Below, piece by piece: positions 22,272 to 33,290 of a stretch of 64,000 nucleotides of DNA; within the stretch, counting starts at the first letter, position 1, and each line of letters opens with the position of its first letter. A program made the position numbers and the translations under genes. This stretch comes from Odontocerum albicorne (Eukaryota > Arthropoda > Insecta > Trichoptera > Odontoceridae), in assembly GCA_949825065.1 (NCBI GenBank), contig OX463841.1, forward strand, positions 21,571,381-21,635,380, in the 5' to 3' direction. The notes beneath the pieces are model-generated. The model did not search any database and was not told where the DNA came from. It saw nothing but the letters and a program-made list of their open reading frames with translations.

Positions 22272-22382
22272 AGTTTATGTTTTTGACCGTATTATGTTTA
22301 TCCCACCTTTAAAAAGCTAACATATTTTAATTATTTATCTAAATTTCACATATTTAAAACGTAAAGTTAGGGGGCATGAAAT

Positions 22383-24298
22383 TTGTTATTATACTATTTT
22401 TTAGATGCATCTGAGGCCGAGCAGATGTCAGGAATAAACCAACAAGCTGATGATAATCAGGAAAATGAAGGTCAAGAGATCAAGAAAACTAAGAAAATGT
22501 TAAGACGTCCAGCTACGTGGAAAATTAATCAACGTAAAAGATTACGAAACTGTGGCCAAGAATATGTCACCAAGAAAGCAAATGTTGTGATTAAAAAAAT
22601 ATTTGTAAACAAAGATTGCAAATGCATAAAAAAGGCATTGAAAAAATAAAAGAAGACGAGAGGAAACAAAATTTTAATTCATTTTGGAAATTAGGTGATT
22701 ATGGTATTCAAAATTCATTTATTTTCGGCCTGGTCTAATCTAAACTAGTACACCGCACCGCAAACGTCCCGCGGATAACTCACGTTAAGGGAAAACAATT
22801 TCATTTTCTTACTTTTTGAAATTGGAAGATAAAAGTGTCGAAGTATGCAAAACGTTTTTCTTAAATACGTTTCAAATAAGCGATGGCAGGCTATATAGTA
22901 AATATGTATTTCCAAGAAAAAATGTTTAGGAAACTGTTGACGAACGCGGAAAAACTTCCACCAGAAAACTAGATGATTCCGATATAGTTGTACATATTAA
23001 TTCCTTTCCAGCCTATCAAAGCCATTACTCCAGAGTACAGAATTCGAACAGAAACCACTTGAATCCGGCATTGACTCTCCGCAAAATGTACGATTTGTAT
23101 AAGGGACAATACGAAGAAAATGGAATCGAACCGAAAAATTCAAATATTATTATCATATTTTTAACAGAAAGTTTAACCCAAGTTTCAAATTACCTAACCG
23201 AGATACTCATCGTTTGTGTGATGAATTAGAAATGAAAATGAAAGTAGAGGTTAATCCGGAGTTGAAGAATGTTACGAGTATCATAAATGAAAAACATCTA
23301 CATTTGCGGAAGGCAGGACAAGCTAACATAGAGAATGTTTGAAAATGGATTATAAAAATGAAATAACTCAAAGTTACGTTATTACTTTCGATCTCCAAAA
23401 AGCTCTTCCATTCCCAAAGCTCACAACATCTATTACATATTACAAACGAAATCTTTATATTTACAACTTTGGCATTCATTGTTTTAATAATGGAGTGGGG
23501 CATATGTATACTTGGGGTGAAACAAAAGGTGGGCGTGGATCTCAAGATATTGCGTCAGTGTTAATAAAATACATAAAGAAAATGCTTCGTCTAACAAACA
23601 CATTATTATGTATTCGGATTCATGCACTGGACAAAATAGAAATATAAAACTTACTTTATCATTAATGAAGTTACTTCGGGATACTAACATTGCCATAGAA
23701 ACTATTGATCACAGTTTTTTACTTCCTGGGCACTATTCCTTGCCCAATGATGCGGAGTTCGGGATTATCGAAAAATCAAGCCGCAGTCATAATTATATTT
23801 TTGGGCCCAAATACTGGATATAAATCATAAAAAATGCAAAACGAAAACTGCCCAAGTTTAAAGTGGTAGAAGTACACAGAACTGAATTTCTACCTACAAA
23901 AAATCTGGAGGATTCTGTTACAAATAGAAAAAAAAAACAGTTTGTGGTTATGATTTTAATTGGCTAAAAATACGATGGCTTCGATATGAGACGTCGTCTC
24001 CCATGATTTTTAAATTTAAGGAAACTTTCAATACAGAGGTAGATTTTATTCAGTGAATTTAGACATAAGAGGTCCCGGAAGACGATTCGATGTTCTATCA
24101 AATGTTCACCAAAATTTATTATACAATTCCAGAAGATCCATTTCTTCTTCCAAAAAAAGGTACATGATGAATTTACTATCGTTCATCCCACCTAATTTTG
24201 CTAATTTTTATAAAAACCTACCTACTGAACTAGAAACACGTTCATTTATGTCAGAAATCAAGGATAGAGATTCTGATGATGAGATAATATACGATTAA
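22383..24298 (+). pseudogene. YSDSCTGQN-family transposase pseudogene
   Basis: Belongs to a protein family abundant in arthropod genomes (I believe Pfam DUF7869; from memory) that behaves like a DDE-type transposase. A splice-acceptor-like TATTTTTTAG precedes ATGCATCTGAGG at ~22405. Segments in order: PATWKINQRKRLRNCGQEYV (22480-22560), a basic, Cys-containing N-domain with CKCIKK; after a frameshift ERKQNFNSFWKLGDYGIQ (22655-22710); VHINSFPAYQSHYSR and ALTLRKMYDLYKGQYEENGI (22990-23125); then FDLQKALPFPKLTTSITYYK and the GIHCFNNGVGHMYTWGET...RGSQ block (23378-23545); after another shift YSDSCTGQNRNIK (23611-23650) and LPNDAEFGIIEKS (23737-23775); and the C-terminal DIRGPGRRFD...LSFIPPNFANFYKNLP (24062-24230) with an acidic end. 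Candidate catalytic acids are D in FDLQ, D in YSDS and D or E in EFGIIE; this is inference. At least four frameshifts or stops. Confidence 0.8.
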
Positions 24299-24699
24299 TA
24301 ATGAATCCAATAAAATTTTTGTATTAGTTACAGATAAAATCATACCACAATGCTTTGTCATGTTTTTGTTAACATATATATTTTCACTTTTTTTCAGAAT
24401 AATAGTGAAGTATCTCCATTTATTCACACGATTTAAAATGTTTTTGTACTTAATAAAAACTTTTATTTTCTCTTAATTATTACGTTCCAATATTATGAAA
24501 TAATTATATTTTTAAAATAAAACTGCTTCTAAAATGATAGCAATGGTATTTATTTAATCTAAGCAAATTTTACAAAATCTTATTTTTCTCAAAACTCCTT
24601 TACCTGGATATACACTATAATTATGAAAATGGAATCTTCCACGCAAACAGTGGTGCCATAATACTGCACTGACGAAAATTAAATGCAAATGCAATTCTA

Positions 24700-24865
24700 G
24701 CAAATGACGAATGACTCATAACTTGAACGATAAAGTTTGACTGGGTCAATCTTTTTAAAAAGTTGATCAAGTTTATCGAAACAAAAGTTCTCAATAGAGA
24801 TTGCATTCAACTTTTGTCGGTCAACTTTTATCGGTCAACTAAAGTTGAACCGTGAGAACGGGCCC
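24700..24865 (-). repeat. right terminal inverted repeat
   Basis: Inverted counterpart of 21894-22060. On the minus strand GTTCTCACGGTTCAACTTTA begins it and GACCCAGTCAAACTTTATCG plus GTCATTTGCT close it. One palindromic motif is degraded to AGTTGATCAAGT. Confidence 0.8.
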
Positions 24866-25168
24866 GAAACGTGTGAACATGTGAATTCAAGTTGAACGGA
24901 CCGATTAAAGTTGATCAACAAAAGTTGAATGAAATTTGTAGTGAGAACCTTTGTTTTAATAGAGTCGATCAACTTTTTATATCGTTCAAGTTATGAGTCA
25001 TCAACAAATCGCCGGATGCCCGCTGAGTTTATCGATTTGTCGTATTCAACTTTTGTCGATCAACTTTAATCGGTCAACTAAACTTGAACCGTGTGAACAA
25101 AAACTGATTCAAGTCGTCTCGATCAACTTTAATCGGTCAACTAAACTTGAACCGTGAGAACGGGCCTT
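24866..25168. mobile_element. MITE sharing the transposon's ends
   Basis: Left end GTGTGAACATGTGAATTCAA (24871) leads into GACCGATTAAAGTTGATCAA; right end ...AACTTGAACCGTGAGAACGG (25144-25163). The right terminus is tandemly duplicated: CGATCAACTTTAATCGGTCA occurs at 25057 and 25120. Carries the same GTTGATCAAC and TATCGTTCAAGTTATGAGTC blocks as the 3-kb element and no coding sequence, so it is a likely deletion derivative mobilised by it. Confidence 0.8.
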
Positions 25169-25782
25169 CAATGCAGTAATGGAGACAAGCGCGAAGAGAC
25201 CATTCTATATATGGGTCTCGGTGGAGTCAAGTAGAAAATAGTTGAAATAAATATTGACTTAAAACACATTCAACATTATCATTAGTTAATTTTTATATTT
25301 TAAACATTTGATAACCAATAGTATAATATCCATGTATATGTAATGACATAGGCAACAAACATAAATTATTTATAAGAAATGAATAATATTTATTAAATAA
25401 GAAAAATACTTTTGAATTTTTAAGCAAGCAGGTTTAAAAAGAAAATAATCTGTTCAAACGCAATTAATTCTGGAATTAGATAAATAAATAAATTCTGAAA
25501 TCATGTATCGAGTACGTCTGTTCAAGTTCTGGGATTTGGCAGATTTAAAAAGAAAATAATCTGTTCAAACGCAATTAATTCTGGAATTAGATAATTAAAA
25601 TATATTTTTCACGTACACATACTCGTATAGTGATGATATTACGGTGATGGTTGCTATTTCCTTATTGATTGATTCATCAGTTCTATGAAACAAGTTTTTA
25701 TACTTTTCCTACAAAACGTTTTTTTTTTATTAACATTAACTTGTTTGAGATGAAATAATTTTATTGAAGATATTGTACACTC
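25169..25782. other. no gene; 121-bp direct duplication
   Basis: TTTAAAAAGAAAATAATCTG begins at 25433 and again at 25554 (period 121). The block TCATGTATCGAGTACGTCTG (25501) recurs, slightly changed, at 26199-26220 on the other side of the 29-bp array. Confidence 0.7.
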
Positions 25783-26020
25783 ATTTTGACACATAAACAG
25801 ACAGCATGCATATTTTGACACATAAACAGACAGCATGCATATTTTGACACATAAACAGACAGCATGCATATTTTGACACATAAACAGACAGCATGCATAT
25901 TTTGACACATAAACAGACAGCATGCATATTTTGACACATAAACAGACAGCATGCATATTTTGACACATAAACAGACAGCATGCATATTTTGACACATAAA
26001 CAGACAGCATGCATATTTTG
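25783..26020. repeat. 29-bp minisatellite, 8 identical copies
   Basis: Units begin at 25783, 25812, 25841, 25870, 25899, 25928, 25957 and 25986, with a broken ninth at 26015. Each starts ATTTTGACACATAAACAGAC and ends in the palindrome GCATGC + AT. No spacer variation, so it is not a CRISPR array. All three minus-strand frames are open through it, which explains the long Cys/Met/Val-rich frames there. Confidence 0.97.
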
Positions 26021-27127
26021 GTCACTTACCAAAATTGTGATGACGCCAAGTATCATCACAATTTCAATCCGTTCCAAGTTTCGAACCGTTTAATTACATC
26101 TTTCAGAAAAAGGATAGGATATTTTTTTATGAAAATGACAAGTTCACTTAATGTTTTAAATAAAAATATATGTATAAAAAATCCTATAAAAATACGGTTC
26201 TCATGTCTCGAGTACGTCTGTTAATAAAGTTCTGGGATTCATAATAAGTCTCTAGTGCAGGCCTGCACAAATCAAAATGGGATGAGGGCCATATTACTTT
26301 AAGGAAAGCTGATGCGGGCTGCAAGAAAACAGGGTAGGAAAAAATAGAGAATATTTAGTTTATTACAGTATTATTAATTGTACGAGTAATTATAACTACA
26401 AAATTGACAAATTTTTATAAATTTTGTAAAAACATAATAATAAAATAAATACTAGAAATAAACATGGATAAATTGAGGAATGAGATCTTTAATGAAATTT
26501 GTAGAAAAAACTGAGCCACTTTACCATGCAGGGAAACATGATTTATCATTGTTCATAGTTTTATTGTTTTTATACTTTTTTTATTTGACGGGATTAAATT
26601 TAAAATTAAATAAAAAAATATTTATTTGTTCATAAAATGCTGACGATATTTTTCACTTTCGTATTGGAAATGAAGTTTTATATCTCTGTCAATAAACATA
26701 CAAAGATAGCTGCTGCTCAATACAGATCCGCCTACGTTGTTCATTTCAAAAGATAGTTGAAAACTAAAAATATAGTTGAAAACTAAAGATGAAAGTATCA
26801 AAGCAAATAAAACTAGCCAAGCATTTTAGTCTAACCCAACATTCGGTATTAAAACTATTTTTAGTTAATGATAAGGGAGTATAGGAACAGACAAGAAGGC
26901 TGTAAAAAATTGCACTAATAATTTATTTCAGAAAAGATGAAACGATCAGAGAAGGATAAACATATTTTTCTTTTATCATATGCTATTTACAATTTCCCTG
27001 ACAGCAATAACTCATAAATTAAAAAAATCGGCAACGCCAGGAAATAGGTCCTCAAGTCTCTGGTCATTCGACAATTCATGGATGTTGAATAAACCAAGTC
27101 TGGAGTTTTCCTTTGTTTCTCCTAGAC
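26021..27127. other. no gene; possible orphan hAT end
   Basis: CAGGCCTGCACAAATC at 26262 followed by a GGGCCATATTAC segment resembles the left end of a hAT element, but no matching right end was found. The rest is non-coding. Confidence 0.35.
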
Positions 27128-27771
27128 CAGGGTTCGGCAGACTTTCTAGTGAGAAGAGCCAAATATTAAGTCAACATAATATCAACATTTTCATAGAGCC
27201 GCAACATAAATTTTCCATGTATTTCCATTTCCTCGATTGAACGCGGACATAAGGAGGTGTCGAAAATGCTCACTTTCGTCTACTTGACATTCCATTTTGA
27301 AGGCTTGTAATCAAATGAAATAATATATGTAACGTAAAAGCAAACACAATATTGTAGAGCAGAAAATTTTCTTTCGGACGGACGAAAAACGGACAGAACT
27401 TATGTTAACACCCAATACTTCTTAACTTATTTTTTATTTGATTCATGGAAAAGAAAGTTTGTTCGCATAAATAGGTAGAACTAAAGATTGTGAGAATGGT
27501 AAATGCTAGTTCTTTTATTGTGTCATATGTTCCAGGCAAACTATTCCATGTATTAAATATAATTGTTTCTATTTTAGACATTTGTTTCGCAGCTGTCCAC
27601 TTATGCTGATCAAATTGGATTTCTCTCTTTCGAGCTCTTCCAAGCGGCTGGTCAGCTTTGTGAATTTGCTGCTCCACAGTTCCTTGCCTTGGTGAAACTG
27701 GAATTGAAGAGTCGCAAATGCCTATGAAAAGAGCCGCATGCGGCTCGCTAGCCGCGGTTTGCCGATCCCTA
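27128..27771 (-). mobile_element. hAT deletion derivative with target duplication
   Basis: Left CAGGGTTCGGCAGAC and right (inverted) TAGGGATCGGCAAAC termini. Flanking octamers TCCTAGAC (27120-27127) and TCCTAAAC (27772-27779) match at 7 of 8, the size expected of hAT. 644 bp, keeping only the transposase C-terminus. Confidence 0.85.
27405..27677 (-). pseudogene. hAT transposase C-terminal fragment
   Basis: Minus-strand frame ends LAFTILTIFSSTYLCEQTFF then SMNQIKNKLRS, the hAT dimerisation-domain signature (A...L..F.STY.CE..FS.M..IK...R) of the ZBED/GTF2IRD2-like branch. About 90 residues of what is normally a protein of over 500; the DDE core is deleted. The upstream part EQQIHKADQPLGRARKREIQ is not alignable by eye. 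It lies inside the terminal repeats at 27128-27771. Confidence 0.85.
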
Positions 27772-27930
27772 TCCTAAACCCTCGATGATGTCTCTCAGAA
27801 TCAGTTTCAGTAAATAGTATCTCTCCCTACACATTTAACCCATAAAAGTTAGAATTTGGCACATTTTGTTAATTAAGAGTTGCCGTTATCTTGCTGCCAA
27901 GCGCAATATTTTGGCGTTTGATACAAGGTG

Positions 27931-28115
27931 GACGACCTCCGTGGCCAGGTGGTAAAACGCTTGTCTGCCGATCCGGTTGCGGGTTCGAACCCTGCTGGAA
28001 CCCAGATTTAAAAAATGAATTTTCAGTTCGGTTTTCACTTAGGGCTCATTAAAAACATCTTTCTGGTTGGTTGGAAGAGATTATCACATGGCAATAATCT
28101 CACCAAATTAAAAAA
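27931..28115 (+). mobile_element. SINE-A, best-preserved copy
   Basis: Head CCTCCGTGGCCAGGTGGTAA (A-box-like TGGCCAGGTGG), B box GGTTCGAACCC (27982-27992), a CTGGAACCCAGATTTAAAAA junction, TTCGGTTTTCACTTAGGGCT, CTTTCTGGTTGGTTGGAAGA, and the GGCAATAATCTCACC end. The terminal TGTATACAA tail is missing. The tRNA parent is not identifiable by eye. Confidence 0.88.
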
Positions 28116-28309
28116 AAGGTGTAACTATGAGACTTGAAGGGTATTTTCGGTTAATCCGGATCTCAAATATTTTAAGTTTAGTCTATTGTCTTTATTTCCA
28201 CGTTACACAGTTTTATTAACCATAATGATTATGAATGTCAAAGAAACTCAAAGGAGTCTAATCACACTGAGTGTTGAAAAATCTTAATTTCAAAATTAAC
28301 ATGAACTCA

Positions 28310-28590
28310 TTTGTTACTCTTCAACAAATTCACTGAGAGGTTTTCCACCCAAATATGGAAATGGGCAGGGTATTTGCCAGCTGTATAGGTGTTAGATGAA
28401 CCCAGAAAGTGCTGGAGTGGCGACCGAAGACAGATAAAAGAAATACCTCTAGTAAGATTGTCAAATGACATCAGAAAAGTGGTTGTGAGCAATTGAAAGC
28501 AATGTGCCCATGATAGTAACGAGTGGAGGAGGAGAGGGGAGGCCTATATCCAGCACTGAAGTCAACTGGGCTGATAATGAGTGCATCTCA
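28310..28590 (+). pseudogene. LINE polyprotein C-terminal tail
   Basis: Plus strand: KWAGYLPAV, then (shifted) RLSNDIRKVVVSN, then NEWRRRGEAYIQH. Same family as 14230-14640 (KWAGHLAR ... RW.DDIRK ... W...R..GEAYIQ.W). Truncated and frameshifted. Confidence 0.8.
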
Positions 28591-31125
28591 GTACATCCGT
28601 ATTGGTGGTTGAAAAGGGTGGCCGGGTGACAAGCATTGCGTGAAAATATTCTCTTCTGCCTCGTTAAGTATTCGAATTTGTAACCATTGTAGTAGGCACA
28701 TTTTCGTCGAATGTGCGGATAATACTACTGCACGCCAAAATGCAATGACCTCTTTTTTTGGGTATTATCGAGAATCAAGTCTTGGACGAAAGACAAGTGT
28801 TTTATCAACTAGACGACGCGAGTTGTCGAGGTATATATAATATATCATAAGATACTTATTTCGCCCAAACAATATTATAAAGTTTACATCATAACACTTT
28901 TTCGAGGAAATCGAGTGTTATATATTTATTATTTATTTAACACTTCATTCAAAATCCATCTGGCTGACTTTTTGGCAGGTAGCAATCTATTCTAAACAAT
29001 CAGACCAATGATAATATAAGAAGTTCCACGATCTTAAAATTATTATTAATTGTTACAAAATTCATGAGCAATAAACATAACAACAGTAAAAGTGAGATAT
29101 CATCAATCATTGGAAAAAGCAAGGGATGTTGGAGAGTAAATAAAAATCGGGAATGAAACACGTAACATTAATGATATGAAATTATGAGTTATTATTATCA
29201 TTAATGCAAAATGAATAGATAATAATAAGTTAGGCTTCTGTTTCCATAGCATCATGTCAATGTCCTGTCTACCTGCTGTGACCTCCCATAGGTGGCGGTT
29301 ACATGACCAGTTGACTGATTTCACGGTCACAACATCCATAAAATTATTATAACCATTTGATGTGTAGTATTAGACCGGATTCTCAATTGACCGCTGTTAT
29401 AACAGGCGAACTTTTTGTGCGAACTTCACAAATATCAAATGGTCAAAGTAGCTGTAGGCAGGTTAACTTACAATGTTACTTAACAAATTGTCAAAAAATG
29501 TGTGTAAAATATGTCGTACCACGGGAATTCCACAATCAGCTCTCAGTCAAGTGAGAATCGTGTCTTAAAATAATGATTAAAAAATATATATTATCTAGCC
29601 AGTGTATATCGAAATACAATAAAAAATATATCGAAATACAATAAAAGTATAAAATAGTATTACAAAAAAATAATGGAATATAACACTTGAATTTGATTTC
29701 CTCCTACATTCTTTCTTTTGCGTTAGAATCAGTTATTTCTTACGCCAATATCCCAAAGACGAGTCCTAGTTATAAAACAAATAGTTTTAAAAAATAACAA
29801 TTTTGAATAAGATAATATGAAACCAAAATCCTACGAACTAATTTAGCATTAAGACTTCAAATTAATGTATTCTATGTTCAACAAACAACTCACTACAGAA
29901 AGGAATGTTTGTTATAAACCAAATATTTGATAACGAGCGTTAGAATCTGCTTGCCAGAAAACTTGAAAAAAAATGGGTTAGAAATTAACAAAAAAAAACA
30001 AACATCTTTAAATCTACCGAAAATAGACGAATGTTGAATATTTCTTTTCGATGTTCTCTTCAAGGTTTCTTAACGAAGTAATGACGCAAATCAAACAGTT
30101 TACATCCAGGTTATGTGTTAAATTTATAAATAATAACAACATCAAGGTAGTCGAGAACTTCACCAACCTATGATCTTTTATTAATAGGGACAATAAGGAG
30201 AGATAAACGATCGTTGCAGCCAATAAGAATAATCTTAAGGAATAACACAGGCTTCTACATATAACCCGGTAGTGAGAATGTGCTTAAAGTACGATCCAGT
30301 CGCATGTCTCTTATATTTTGAAGTTGTTGACGGGATCAACTTCTACTCCAATTATGTTGGAAAATATTCGATTTTGTGTTCCTGGCAGCTATTCGTAGTA
30401 CAGAAATATTGATCTATTTAGACTGGTGATAAGAAGAACTAATTTTACAAGTGCACTTCGCTTTGAATATGGGCCTCAGATATTCACACCTTTACCATTT
30501 CAGTAAATGTTTTTAAAGAAAAGCTTTCTCAGTAACTGGAGGTAGTTGTTTAGGCTTAACGATAATTTCTTATTTGTTTACTTTTATTTCTTGTTACTGT
30601 ATATATTTCTTTTAAAGCTTCGCATGGGATTTGTTTAACCTGTATATTATGCAAGTTTTAAAATACTATAAATAGATGAATAAGTCTGTCAGGGTTTAGG
30701 AGGACAGTGGTGGCTGAATTTATGGGAAAGTGAGTTTTTTTTCTCCCCACCTACATTATTATTGCATTTTTACTAATCTGTTAGCATGACTGAACTGTGC
30801 ACGAAATAAATACTGGTAAAATAAATATGAATCATAAATATTGTTTAAAAATGATCTGTTTTTTGTTTATTCATTGATTGATTTCCTATAAATGTTCTAT
30901 AAAACAAAATAAAAACAACTTTATACAGAACCAACGTATACCAATGGTGTTGTCATACGAATGCAAAAGCGTAGACAATCTCTGTTTATTCAACCGAAAC
31001 TTGATCAGTTTTGAAGGGTCCTTCGACAAATATATTGGCCGGACCAGCATGGAGACGCCATTAGAGTCAAATGCAATAAAAAACTGTAACATTTGTGCAA
31101 TTTCCAGACTTTCTATTAATATAAC
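28591..31125. other. 2.5 kb without a recognised gene
   Basis: A 66-codon plus frame at 28640-28840 has a CNHC...C spacing but no context. A weak inverted similarity links CCTGTCTACCTGCTGTGACC (29267) with GGTCAAAGTAGCTGTAGGCA (29442), possibly a decayed inverted-repeat element. The 30878-31192 frame resembles nothing known. Confidence 0.4.
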
Positions 31126-31312
31126 GCTATGTGGCCAAGTTTACAAGTCACTTGTCTTCCGATTCTATGTTGGCGGATTCGATTCCCGTTGATACTCAAA
31201 TTTTCAAAAAGGTATCAGTGGTTTTCATTTCAGGCCTCTTTGACATGTTTCTGGTTGGTTGTAAGAAATTGGTATATGGAAATAAACTAGCTAGGTTGTA
31301 TTGTGTATGTAG
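31126..31312 (+). mobile_element. SINE-A copy
   Basis: ATGTGGCCAAGTTTACAAGT head, B-box-like GATTCGATTCCCG (31179), then GTGGTTTTCATTTCAGGCCT, GTTTCTGGTTGGTTGTAAGA and CTAGGTTGTATTGTGTAT, in family order. Confidence 0.78.
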
Positions 31313-31374
31313 ACGGTCGTGGTCATACATTTTAAAGAAATTGACCATCATCATTAGAATGCCATATCACTTTT

Positions 31375-31640
31375 AAGGTGGGCAGAGAGAACAGATCTCC
31401 AATTTCATTCTATCTTGGCACACATCTTTCGCTTCTGCCTCATCCGTATATCTCGGCATGCATAATGTCTGTTGGATTAAATTAATAATATTTTGAAAGA
31501 AGGAAACGTAAAAAGTCAGAGAAATCGTAGGAGTTGTATGAGAAAGTGTATCGATGTAGAAGAGGCGAAGGATTTGTGTTGAGATAGGAAAGTCTATCGT
31601 TCTGTCGTCTCTAGTTACCCCGAGAGGGAAATAGCGTGAT
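31375..31640. pseudogene. two LINE 3' coding ends, inverted to each other
   Basis: 31375-31470 on the minus strand reads like the end MTRYMKRRRRLCAW of the copy at 7745-8195. 31480-31640 on the plus strand reads SQRNRRSCMRKCIDVEEAKD ... DRKVYRSVVSSYP, the same terminal segment. Two truncated copies head to head. Confidence 0.65.
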
Positions 31641-32355
31641 GGTATGTTTGTATGTATTTGCGATTATTTTATCATTTTTCTTAGAATAGGCCTTATGCGA
31701 TACTAATAATGTACGATATTAATAATGTACTCGTATAATTTTCATGTGCAAATATTTTCTCGTTCTCTGTGATAATATTTTTATTAAAACAAACACTCTG
31801 CCTGGTAAGATACTTATATTGTATCATTTCTATACGAGAAAGTTAAACAAAAGAAATGGAACCAAATATTGTGATAACACAATATCCAGTTATCGATGTA
31901 ATCAATTTGTTGCGTGAGTTACCCAATCCACGTTTCTGTTAGTCAATAGGGACACATACGTAGAATAACTTATCTATTTGTCATTTTTTCTCACCACGTG
32001 AAACCGAAATAGTCGTCGTTTCATCATCATTAAATATTCTTACCTATTCATGGAGTTTTTTTTTGTATAAAACATTATGAATGTATTAAGATCACATCAC
32101 TCCATAAAAGTTTTTAGAGAATACAACCGCTTCTTTAAACAGATTTTTTCAAACATTGTCGACCTTAGGTTAAACATAAATGAAAAATAAAAAATGATAA
32201 AATTATTTACGATTAAGAGAACTTCTTCTTCGTCTTCTGATCCAGGGGTTGCTCTGACACTTTGCATTCACATTGACATCCCTACACTTAAATCTCAAGT
32301 TATCACATTCATAATTCCAACTGCATCATCTCATCAACCACACCAAAATTATGCC
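31641..32355. other. no gene seen
   Basis: AT-rich non-coding DNA. Confidence 0.4.
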
Positions 32356-32593
32356 TATAGTTCGGAAATTCTAGGATGAGTCTTGTGACAGCTCACAAAT
32401 TTGCTCCAATACCTTGTAACGATAACAATACAACCTTGTAACGATTTTCAGTAATTTAAATTATTTTATAAACTTTAATATAAGCCTCAATTCTAATAAA
32501 TAGCAAGTTATTTAGGTAAATACATTACATAAGGTTGTATTGGGGCTAATTTGTGAGCTGTCACAGGACTCATCCTAGAATTTCCGAACTATA
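32356..32593. mobile_element. 238-bp fold-back MITE
   Basis: Ends TATAGTTCGGAAATTCTAGG (32356) and its inverse ending CCGAACTATA (32593). Arms of about 60 bp match closely, diverging at single bases such as GTCTTGTGAC/GTCCTGTGAC. Flanking TA dinucleotides suggest Tc1/mariner-type mobilisation. A short internal direct repeat CCTTGTAACGAT lies near 32412 and 32434. Confidence 0.85.
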
Positions 32594-33290
32594 ATAACTC
32601 CTCATCACAGGTTACACATTCGCATAAATTATTCACTCAAATATCTAGTGTCACCATTCGCACATGGATTGATCTCGTTGAATCACTTTTCTGATATCGA
32701 TAGCTTCTTTATCTAGGTGGATAAATTGAGATCAATTCCTTAATAAGCTTTGTAAGCACTTTCACTGTTCCTGTTATCATATTTAGACATTTATACAAAA
32801 AAATCTTATCATATGATAATTGTGGTAAACCTGTAATAGCTGTAAAATAAAATAAATAAATGTGGAGATTAACAAAAGCTCCTCCCTTCTCGCTCTCCCT
32901 AAAAATATCTTAATATGTTGTTAACACAGTGTTTTATGTTTTGTTATTACGTTATTAAATTTTATTCGATTTTCGTAATGTAACACGGTTTTGTTTTTCC
33001 TTTTTAATTAAAGTTAAGTTGGTTTGTTGAGAAAAGCTAAGAGGACCGTCGAACGTTATAATGGTTTTGAAAAGGGTGGGTACAGGTCACTGGCGAAAAA
33101 AAAATAGATCGTAATGAAAAATGAAAAAAGCCCCCTATACATGTGTTGTAAAATTAAGTATTTCACATTTTTATCCATTAAATAGAAAAAAAAAACAAAA
33201 TTGGTTTCTAGTTTCCTATAATATTCACACTTTTATGAACAAAAAAATAAGTTACTGAGGAAAAATAAAAACCAGTTGATTAAAAAAGGT
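32594..33290. other. no gene seen
   Basis: AT-rich non-coding DNA. Confidence 0.4.

Larger units (their letters stand above)
21894..24865 (+). mobile_element. 3-kb DNA transposon, YSDSCTGQN-type transposase
   Basis: Bounded by long inverted repeats (21894-22060 and 24700-24865) and containing one broken transposase gene plus a small intact ORF, all on the plus strand. Ends read GGCGTGTTCTCACGGTTCAA (left) and, inverted, GGGCCCGTTCTCACGGTTCA (right). I could not find a convincing target-site duplication. A MITE with the same termini abuts the right end. The superfamily is unassigned: the GGGCC-type end recalls PIF/Harbinger, but the main protein does not. Confidence 0.75.

Noticed and set aside
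25783..26020. CRISPR-like array
   Set aside because: Units are directly adjacent and identical with no unique spacers, and the context is a eukaryotic genome.
25654..26077. Three overlapping minus frames rich in Cys, Met and Val
   Set aside because: Produced by the 29-bp minisatellite, whose unit lacks stops in any minus frame.
26262..26350. Complete hAT element
   Set aside because: Only a left-end-like sequence is visible; no matching right end or octamer duplication found.
30878..31192. 104-codon plus ORF
   Set aside because: No motif, signal or splice context, and its end runs into a SINE-A copy.
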